NCBI GenBank assembly: GCA_002737585.1
Contig: NSIA01000077.1
Location: 1-41,300 of the forward strand
Source: Planctomycetaceae bacterium
Lineage (GTDB): Bacteria; Planctomycetota; Phycisphaerae; Phycisphaerales; SM1A02
Direction of reading: 5' to 3'
Length of the DNA: 41,300 nucleotides
A program made the position numbers and the translations under genes. Below, in pieces: positions 32,562 to 38,719 of this stretch. Positions within the stretch are counted from its first letter, which is position 1. Each line of letters opens with the position of its first letter. Below the pieces are notes generated by a model. It made no database searches and was not told the DNA's origin. It saw only the letters and a list, made by a program, of their open reading frames with translations.

Positions 32562-34451
32562 TTAAATCACCGAATCATGAGTAGCAAGGTTGTGCGCCGG
32601 AGCAGTATTCAACTGCACCAACTTAGCACCCTGCACTTCCTTGGCAGCGTCCGGATCAACATAATCGCTGTGGCAATTCGCCTTTCCTTCTTCAGCACCC
32701 ACTGCCTTGCGGGTCTTTGACGCCAGTTTGTGAATCTCATCAGGGCTCAAGACTCCACGCTTGGCAAGAATCTCTTGTTGCTCCACGCTGAGGGCCGCGC
32801 TCTGCACCGGCTTGCCGCGCTGATACTCCTCATCCTTACCGCTCGCAAATTCTTGGATCTCCTTGCTGATGCGCACACTGCACCAGTCATGACCACACAT
32901 GGCGCAGAAATCCGTATCAACATCAAGGTCCTCATCGTGGTACGCACGAGCGGTGTCTGGGTCAAAGCTCAATTCAAAGTGCTTCTCCCAGTTCAATGCT
33001 GCGCGCGCCTTGGTGAGTTCATCGTCGCGGTCACGCGCGCCCGGAATACCAAGCGCTACATCCGCTGCATGAGCTGCGATTTTGTAAGCAATACAACCCT
33101 GTTTGACGTCATCTTTCTTAGGAAGCCCCAAGTGTTCCTTGGGCGTCACGTAGCACAACATGCTGGCTCCGTGATAGCCCGCGGCGGTGGCACCAATGCA
33201 ACTGGTAATGTGGTCGTAGCCCGGAAAGATGTCCGTGACCAGCGGCCCAAGAACATAGAACGGCGCGCCGTGACACAACGTGCGCTGCAATTTCATGTTG
33301 AATTCAATCTGATCGAACGGCACGTGCCCCGGGCCTTCAACCATCACTTGCACGCCCATCCGCCAGGCGCGCTCAGTCAGCTCGCCGATCGTTTCCAGCT
33401 CCGACAACTGTGCGCGGTCCGTGGCATCAGCCAATCCACCGGGACGAAGGCCATCGCCAATTGAGAAAGTCACATCGTGGCGACGCAACACTTCGCAAAT
33501 TCGCTCCCACCCGTCGTACATCGGATTCTGTTTGTTGTTCACCAGCATCCACTTGGCGAGCAGTGATCCACCGCGACTCACAATTCCAATCAATCGGCGC
33601 TTGATGAACGGCAAATGTTCGCGCAAGACGCCCGCGTGAATGGTGAAGTAGTCAACGCCTTGGCGCGCCTGGTGCTCCAAAGTTTCCAGAATCATTGACT
33701 CATCCAGGTCCTCAAGCTTGCGCCCGATGATCATTGAATAGATTGGCACAGTGCCAATCGGTACGGTGCTGTTGCGAATGAGGGCGTCGCGACATTCGTC
33801 CAAATTGCCGCCGGTGGATAGGTCCATGACCGTATCCGCGCCCCATTTTTCAGCCCATTTCAACTTTTCTACTTCTTCATGCGTGCCACTGGAGACCGGC
33901 GACGCGCCCATGTTGGCATTGATCTTGGTCTTGGAAGCGCGCCCAATAGCCATTGGGTCAAGCCCATACCCAAGGTGGGTAATGTTGGCAGGGATCACCA
34001 TGCGACCAGCAGCGATCTCGTCGCGCACTTGTAGGGCAGTGAGGTGTGACTCACGCTCCGCAACGCGCGTCATCTGCGCCGTGATAACGCCAAGTCGCGC
34101 GCTCTCAAGTTGCGTCACCGCAACAAAGCCCTTGGGATAGACCACGCGCATCCACTCGCCGCGCGCACTGACAAATTCCACTGCGCAGTGTGCAGGACCA
34201 TGACTGCTGTCCTGATGACTACTGGTTGGTGCTGCAGGCAATCGCACGCATGACCATCCCGTTGGCAGAAAGTCCCAAGCAGTGCGAAGGCTCGGCTCCG
34301 GCATCCCGGGTGTATCTGGTGAACTAAATGCCAGCGGCCCGCCAATATCCGCGCGCCGTGCAAAGCTGCCGGCAGTAGTGCCCTGTGCTTCAGAGGACGG
34401 GTTGTGTGCCCCATGAAGGGGAAGTGCGTATCCGGCTGCGGTATTGGTCAT
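32562..34451 (-). CDS. thiC: Phosphomethylpyrimidine synthase (HMP-P synthase)
   Basis: From the ATG at 34451, behind GAGGATG, the protein has 629 residues; the frame upstream adds 17 unlikely residues. After an N-terminal extension (about 1-85) the ThiC core is complete: ARRGEWMRVVYPKG-like segment, NITHLGYGLDPMAIG, KINANMGASPVSSG, WGADTVMDLSTGGNL, VEGPGHVPFDQIEFNM, and the radical-SAM cluster motif C-x2-C-x4-C in FCAMCGHDWCS near residues 516-525. It converts aminoimidazole ribotide to hydroxymethylpyrimidine phosphate in thiamine synthesis. Expression is controlled by the TPP riboswitch in its leader. No other thi gene is in the window. Confidence 0.97.
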   Translation of the reverse strand: MTNTAAGYALPLHGAHNPSSEAQGTTAGSFARRADIGGPLAFSSPDTPGMPEPSLRTAWDFLPTGWSCVRLPAAPTSSHQDSSHGPAHCAVEFVSARGEWMRVVYPKGFVAVTQLESARLGVITAQMTRVAERESHLTALQVRDEIAAGRMVIPANITHLGYGLDPMAIGRASKTKINANMGASPVSSGTHEEVEKLKWAEKWGADTVMDLSTGGNLDECRDALIRNSTVPIGTVPIYSMIIGRKLEDLDESMILETLEHQARQGVDYFTIHAGVLREHLPFIKRRLIGIVSRGGSLLAKWMLVNNKQNPMYDGWERICEVLRRHDVTFSIGDGLRPGGLADATDRAQLSELETIGELTERAWRMGVQVMVEGPGHVPFDQIEFNMKLQRTLCHGAPFYVLGPLVTDIFPGYDHITSCIGATAAGYHGASMLCYVTPKEHLGLPKKDDVKQGCIAYKIAAHAADVALGIPGARDRDDELTKARAALNWEKHFELSFDPDTARAYHDEDLDVDTDFCAMCGHDWCSVRISKEIQEFASGKDEEYQRGKPVQSAALSVEQQEILAKRGVLSPDEIHKLASKTRKAVGAEEGKANCHSDYVDPDAAKEVQGAKLVQLNTAPAHNLATHDSVI

Positions 34452-34550
34452 GTGATCATCCTCATGGAAATGGGCGGCCAAGCATTGCTGACCACCATGC
34501 AAACCGGTATGGGGATGAACAGCACTGCCGCAGGGGTGCGGTATGTGCCG

Positions 34551-34635
34551 TTCGCTTCCCTACGCCGGTACGAACCGGGTCAGGTTCCGCGGGTACTTCT
34601 CAGCGGACCACAAACGTGGCCGCGCCCCGAGCGAA
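34551..34635 (-). promoter_or_regulatory. TPP riboswitch (thi box) upstream of thiC
   Basis: On the minus strand P1 is TTCGCT (34635-34630) pairing with AGCGAA (34556-34551). Inside are GGGGCG, the conserved GCTGAGA followed by AGTACCCGC, then GGAACCTGA and the GTACCGGCGTAGGGA tail, all in the order and spacing of the TPP aptamer. The P3-side hairpin is GGCCACGTTTGTGGTC. About 100 nt separate the aptamer from the thiC start. No T-run terminator is evident there, so control of translation initiation is more likely than transcription termination. Confidence 0.93.
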
Positions 34636-34642
34636 TCGCCAA

Positions 34643-34648
34643 AGTCTA
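34643..34648 (-). promoter_or_regulatory. -10 box for the thiC leader
   Basis: TAGACT on the minus strand ends 7 nt before the first base of the riboswitch P1 helix (34635). Transcription would therefore begin at the very edge of the aptamer. No TTGACA-like -35 is seen. Confidence 0.5.
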
Positions 34649-35069
34649 TGCCGGAGTCTTGGACCCGCGGCTTGCAGGTTCCGCTTAGAGCCGCAATAAT
34701 CCTCATAATTCGCTATTGAATCTTGACATTTATCCGCGGTCGACAAGCATTCACGTGTTAGTAAAATTCGCCCGATAGACTCGACGTGTTGCAGTTTGAA
34801 CGCTGAAACAGTCAGTGGACGCCACCGCGCTCGTGATTTGCAAGTGCCACATGAGCGAGGTTGATTGTTTGGATACGTTACGTGTGTATGTCTGTGTTTG
34901 AGTCAGATTCCGTCTCCGCGGGCACCGGAACAATCCGGTGGGGGATGTCTAGATCGCGGCACATTGGCTGAGCCAGTGTGCGTGCCAAATTTCGGGGGCC
35001 AGTGCAGCGTCCGCTTCAGCGGGCGACCTTCGTATCTGGAAGTGCCTGCCTTCCGAGATTTTCTCCGCA
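34649..35069 (+). other. Intergenic region between divergent thiC and the tandem Lrp gene
   Basis: About 420 bp without a convincing gene. Plus-strand TAGACT (34776-34781) and TACGTT (34874-34879) look like the -10 boxes elsewhere in the window. The second ends 8 nt before an ATG at 34888 that opens a 27-codon frame ending at 34971 and out of frame with the Lrp gene. The AT-rich part (34690-34780) also contains TTGACA at 34723-34728 without a matching -10. An RNA leader or small peptide is possible but unproven. Confidence 0.35.
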
Positions 35070-36023
35070 ATGCTGCATAGCCCGCCCCGCTTCTCTGATC
35101 CAAGCCTCCCGCCTCTTGACGAAGCCGATCGCAAGATCATTGACATCCTGATGCTTGATGGCCGCGCCTCTGGTCGCGAGCTCGCACAGCAGACTGGTAT
35201 CTCCGAAGCCAACGTCAGCCGACGTTTAGCCCGACTGATTGAAGAAAAATCCGTTCGAGTCCTCGGCTTCGTTCCACCGGAATTCCTGGGGCTGAACACG
35301 CAGTTTGTTGCATACCTGCGCACCAACGGAAGCACTGATGCAGCGGCAGCAAGTCTGCTTGCACACGAACAGATTTCCTACATCAGCGCAGCGCTGGGGG
35401 CATGTGATCTTGTCATCTATGGGACCGCCCGCGACACCATGGAAATGGTCTCCATCATGGACCGTGCCATTGTTGACAACCCACTCATTCACGACTCCGA
35501 GTGTCATGTAGTCCTTGAATTCCCTGATGCAAAGCGCGGCCACGCGCCGTCAGTCACCCAAGTCGTGCCGCGGCAGATCGACCATACTGACCGACAAATC
35601 ATCCGCCAGGCACAGCAAGATGCACGCATGTCATTCACTGACATCGCACTGCAAACGAATATCTCGCCAACAAGCGCCGCTGATCGATTCCGCAAACTAC
35701 TGACCGACGGAATCATTCGGGTCATCACGCTTCCGGATCCATCACGTGTCGGGTTGACACTGTCCGGCAATGTGCGCATCGTGGCTGATACAGCCACCCG
35801 AGCGCTCGCCGGCGAATTGAACAAACTGCCAGAAATCGCCAGTCTTGCCATTGTGAGCGGGCGCTTCCAAATCGCTGCCGATTTCAACACCCGTGATTCC
35901 GCTCACTTTGATGACTTCCGAACACGGATTCTCAACACCCGCGGTGTGCAGCACGCCGAGATATGCATCGATCGAAAGTTGTATCGACAGCATTTCAACT
36001 GGGCCACCCCCGAGGGGGCGTGA
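35070..36023 (+). CDS. Tandem Lrp/AsnC-family protein (two HTH-RAM units in one chain)
   Basis: The protein has 317 residues, about twice a normal Lrp. Unit one: an AsnC helix-turn-helix at about 17-62 (DEADRKIIDILMLDGRASGR, then ISEANVSRRLARLIEEK) and a ligand/RAM domain at about 68-145. Unit two: HTH at about 168-212 (IDHTDRQIIRQAQQDARMSF, then SPTSAADRFRKLLTDG) and a RAM domain at about 222-300. The second recognition helix is less typical. Such fusions act as amino-acid-responsive regulators; the related siroheme decarboxylases AhbA/AhbB share the fold but lack this spacing. GATTTT ends 7 nt before the ATG, a weak leaderless candidate. Neighbours include an amino-acid dehydratase gene. 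Confidence 0.85.
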   Translation: MLHSPPRFSDPSLPPLDEADRKIIDILMLDGRASGRELAQQTGISEANVSRRLARLIEEKSVRVLGFVPPEFLGLNTQFVAYLRTNGSTDAAAASLLAHEQISYISAALGACDLVIYGTARDTMEMVSIMDRAIVDNPLIHDSECHVVLEFPDAKRGHAPSVTQVVPRQIDHTDRQIIRQAQQDARMSFTDIALQTNISPTSAADRFRKLLTDGIIRVITLPDPSRVGLTLSGNVRIVADTATRALAGELNKLPEIASLAIVSGRFQIAADFNTRDSAHFDDFRTRILNTRGVQHAEICIDRKLYRQHFNWATPEGA

Positions 36024-36096
36024 TACTCATGAGATACGGGTGATGTCGTGCATCGCGCTACGCAGCGCGAAGACCCCGCAACCGTCACGGTGCGGA

Positions 36097-36102
36097 TATC
36101 GT
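36097..36102 (+). promoter_or_regulatory. -10 box for the DinB-family gene, leaderless arrangement
   Basis: TATCGT ends 7 nt before the ATG at 36110, with no Shine-Dalgarno in CTTCCGA. Confidence 0.45.
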
Positions 36103-36109
36103 CTTCCGA

Positions 36110-36616
36110 ATGGACAGCATTACTCTTATTCGTGAAACACACTGCTGGATGCGCTGGCTCACTGGGCGCACTCTGGATGCAGCATCCGCCCTGCCAGATG
36201 CGGACTTTCGCCGGGAATTCCCCATTGGATCCGGGAGCGTTCACGGAACACTGACGCATCTCCTTGGCGCAGAGCGCATTTGGATGAATGCCATTCACGG
36301 AAACGCCACCGCGGTCATGGCGTCCACTGAAGAATTTCCATCCATCGACTCCATTCGCAACGGATGGCCCGTCATACGCGGGGCATGGGATACCTATCTC
36401 AGCCAACTGACCGACGACGAGTGCAGCCGAGTCATCATGCGAGTGAGGGATGGCAAAGAGGTTCGCCAACTCGTGCGCGACATCGTGGTGCAACTACCGA
36501 CCCATGCGCTGTATCACAACGCGCAAATGTCCTTCATGTTTCGGCAGATGGGCCACTCGCTCCCCGATTCCAGTTGGATCCTGTGGCGACGCGAGCAACT
36601 CGCACAAACAAAGTAA
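36110..36616 (+). CDS. DinB/YfiT-family putative metal-dependent protein
   Basis: This 168-residue four-helix-bundle protein carries the three-histidine pattern of the DinB superfamily: His50 in HGTLTHLLGAERIW, and His132 and His136 in LPTHALYHNAQMSFMFRQMG. Family members bind nickel or zinc and include bacillithiol and mycothiol S-transferases, but most are uncharacterised. The stop codon overlaps the start of the next gene (TAATG), so the two are translationally coupled. A thiol-transfer role cannot be claimed from sequence. Confidence 0.8.
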   Translation: MDSITLIRETHCWMRWLTGRTLDAASALPDADFRREFPIGSGSVHGTLTHLLGAERIWMNAIHGNATAVMASTEEFPSIDSIRNGWPVIRGAWDTYLSQLTDDECSRVIMRVRDGKEVRQLVRDIVVQLPTHALYHNAQMSFMFRQMGHSLPDSSWILWRREQLAQTK

Positions 36617-37596
36617 TGAAAGCTCCGATCGCTTCCTATGCCATCACGCTCGCGGACGTCAGCGCCGCAGCCGGACGTATTGCGCCCTATGTGCTGCGTA
36701 CACCAGTGATTGACAGTGATGTACTGCGTGAACTCACCGGTCGAGCGGTGGTATTCAAATGCGAGTCGATGCAACGAACCGGCAGTTTCAAGATTCGTGG
36801 CGCAACCAACGCCGTCCGTAGTATTTCGGAGGCGGATGCCTCGCGCGGCGTGGTCACACATAGCTCAGGAAATCATGCGCTAGCGCTCGCCACCGCCGCA
36901 GCGGAGCGGGGCATGCCAGCGCATGTGGTGATGCCAGAAAATGCATCACCAACCAAGCGCACTGCAGTGCTGCGTGCTGGCGCGCAGGTAGTCACCTGCG
37001 GAAACTCCGGGGCCGAGCGCGAAGCAATGGCTGCCGAGGTTCAAGCCCGCACCGGCGCCACCATGGTGCCGCCCTTTGACCATCCGTGGGTCATGGCTGG
37101 TCAGGGAACAATCGCCCTGGAAATTCTGGAACAAGTACCCAACGCTGGCACGCTGGTCATCCCCGTCGGCGGTGGTGGCATGTTGGCTGGCATGGCGATC
37201 GCGGCTCGCACGTTGCGGCCAGATATTCGAATCATCGGCGCCGAACCAGAACTTGCGGGCGATGCCGCAGAGTCCAAGCGCACCGGCAGGCGGGCTCCGC
37301 AGCGTCCGCCAGTGACGATCGCTGATGGACTGCGGACATCGCTTGGTGAACTGACGTTCCCAGTAATCCGTGACCTAGTCGATGACGTCGCCTTAGTTTC
37401 AGAGGCAGAGATCATTGCCGCCATGCGCATCATCTTCACGCGCGCGAGATTAGTGATTGAGCCAAGCGCGGCGGTTGGGGTTGCAGCCATCCTCGCGGGG
37501 CGAGTCGGCGGCGCGATGGATCTGCCCACTGTGTGCGTGTTGTGCGGAGGAAATGTTGACTTAGCCAACCTGCCGTGGTCCGCGCTGCCAGCCTGA
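36616..37596 (+). CDS. PLP-dependent threonine/serine dehydratase or serine racemase
   Basis: The protein has 326 residues and is a fold type II PLP enzyme without a C-terminal ACT-like regulatory domain. The cofactor lysine is in TGSFKIRGATNAV (about 57-69), the Asn loop is SSGNHALALA, the phosphate-binding glycine loop is PVGGGGMLAGMA, and the C-terminal pyrimidine-side motif is VCVLCGGNVDL. This short form matches catabolic threonine dehydratase, serine racemase and threo-hydroxyaspartate ammonia-lyase; the three cannot be separated by eye. It is coupled to the DinB gene and lies downstream of a tandem Lrp gene that may sense its substrate or product (inference). Confidence 0.88.
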   Translation: MKAPIASYAITLADVSAAAGRIAPYVLRTPVIDSDVLRELTGRAVVFKCESMQRTGSFKIRGATNAVRSISEADASRGVVTHSSGNHALALATAAAERGMPAHVVMPENASPTKRTAVLRAGAQVVTCGNSGAEREAMAAEVQARTGATMVPPFDHPWVMAGQGTIALEILEQVPNAGTLVIPVGGGGMLAGMAIAARTLRPDIRIIGAEPELAGDAAESKRTGRRAPQRPPVTIADGLRTSLGELTFPVIRDLVDDVALVSEAEIIAAMRIIFTRARLVIEPSAAVGVAAILAGRVGGAMDLPTVCVLCGGNVDLANLPWSALPA

Positions 37597-37613
37597 AACG
37601 TCACGCTCCCGAG

Positions 37614-38651
37614 TCACGTCCAGTGCGACAACAGCAACCCAAGGTCGAAACCGTTCGTGGTTCCGTCGTTGTTCAAATCCGTGGGTCCTGGTTGCCCCCA
37701 ACCAGAAAGCAGCAAGCCAAGGTCAAAGCCATTGACCACACCGTCGCCATTGATGTCACCAATGATCGGGGCTGGAACGCCATTCATGACCAAGCTTGAA
37801 CTACCAACGGTGGTGCTCGACCCATCCGCAAAGGTGCCGCTGATCAGTAGGTGAGCCACTTGCCCGGCGGGAATGATGGTCGGCAGATCAAACGGCGCGC
37901 TGACCAATGGTGGTGCCGCGGGCACCGGAACCGTCTCGTTGATCGTTCCCTGGGAGGTGAGAGAGATGGCATTGCCAACGATGGAGAATGTTCCTGTGAG
38001 CGCCATCGCTGCTGGTGCACTGTTCGTGAATGGCTGCCCAAGCGCAGTTCCCGCGGCGGAAATAGTCACCGGTACGGTCACGGCAAATGCCCAGGTGCCG
38101 TCAGTGTTTGGCGTCGCAACACCAATCGCTGCACCCGACTGAACCGCAGTCGCCGCAGTCAACGAACCACTGTCCACCGGCACATCAACATTGGTCAAAC
38201 CAATGAATGTGGAAGAGGGTTGCACCGTGCGAAATGTTGAATAGGTGAGCAGCATCGAAGTGCTGATCGTTCCCACTTGCCCCGCCAGCGTGTCCACAAG
38301 CAGGCTCGACACATCAACGACGCCAGTAGTTGGATTGAATCCAAACTGAAAGGTGCCCGTCGGATGTGTGTTGGTGATCGACACCTGTGGTTTCACGGTC
38401 GAAGAGAATGGGATGGCCGTATTCCCAGAACCACCAAAGAATCCTGGAATGGTGCGTGTGCCAGTTTCGTTCGTGACGGCCACGTAATTTCCAATCCAAG
38501 TGCCCGCAAGCGGAATTTGAATATTCGTCTGTTGCGTGTAGGTGCTGGCTGGTGCCACCGTGCAATTCCATCGGCTCTCAGCAGCGCCTGCGGTTCCTGA
38601 AATCATGGCAAGTGCGGCGGAGAATCCGAGTGTGGAAAGTGATCGGCTCAT
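37614..38651 (-). CDS. Secreted protein with C-terminal dockerin-like repeats
   Basis: From the ATG at 38651 the protein has 345 residues, with a signal peptide (STLGFSAALAMISGTAGA). The body (about 25-290) is Thr/Ser/Val-rich and probably all-beta. The C-terminal 50 residues are two calcium-loop repeats, GDINGDGVVNGFDLGLLLS and TDLNNDGTTNGFDLGLLLS, the dockerin type I pattern of Phycisphaerae. Cohesin partners are not seen in the window. TACGTT lies 6 nt upstream of the ATG. The gene converges on the PLP enzyme, with 17 bp between the stops. Confidence 0.8.
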   Translation of the reverse strand: MSRSLSTLGFSAALAMISGTAGAAESRWNCTVAPASTYTQQTNIQIPLAGTWIGNYVAVTNETGTRTIPGFFGGSGNTAIPFSSTVKPQVSITNTHPTGTFQFGFNPTTGVVDVSSLLVDTLAGQVGTISTSMLLTYSTFRTVQPSSTFIGLTNVDVPVDSGSLTAATAVQSGAAIGVATPNTDGTWAFAVTVPVTISAAGTALGQPFTNSAPAAMALTGTFSIVGNAISLTSQGTINETVPVPAAPPLVSAPFDLPTIIPAGQVAHLLISGTFADGSSTTVGSSSLVMNGVPAPIIGDINGDGVVNGFDLGLLLSGWGQPGPTDLNNDGTTNGFDLGLLLSHWT

Positions 38652-38657
38652 AGTGGA

Positions 38658-38663
38658 AACGTA
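38658..38663 (-). promoter_or_regulatory. -10 box for the dockerin-type gene, leaderless arrangement
   Basis: On the minus strand TACGTT ends 6 nt before the ATG at 38651. It lies in the 68-bp gap after the preceding gene's stop at 38720, so this gene has its own promoter. Confidence 0.45.
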
Positions 38664-38719
38664 GCACGAATCGCCCAATTGTCCAACAACGGATCGGGAG
38701 AACCAGACGCTCAGAGTGT

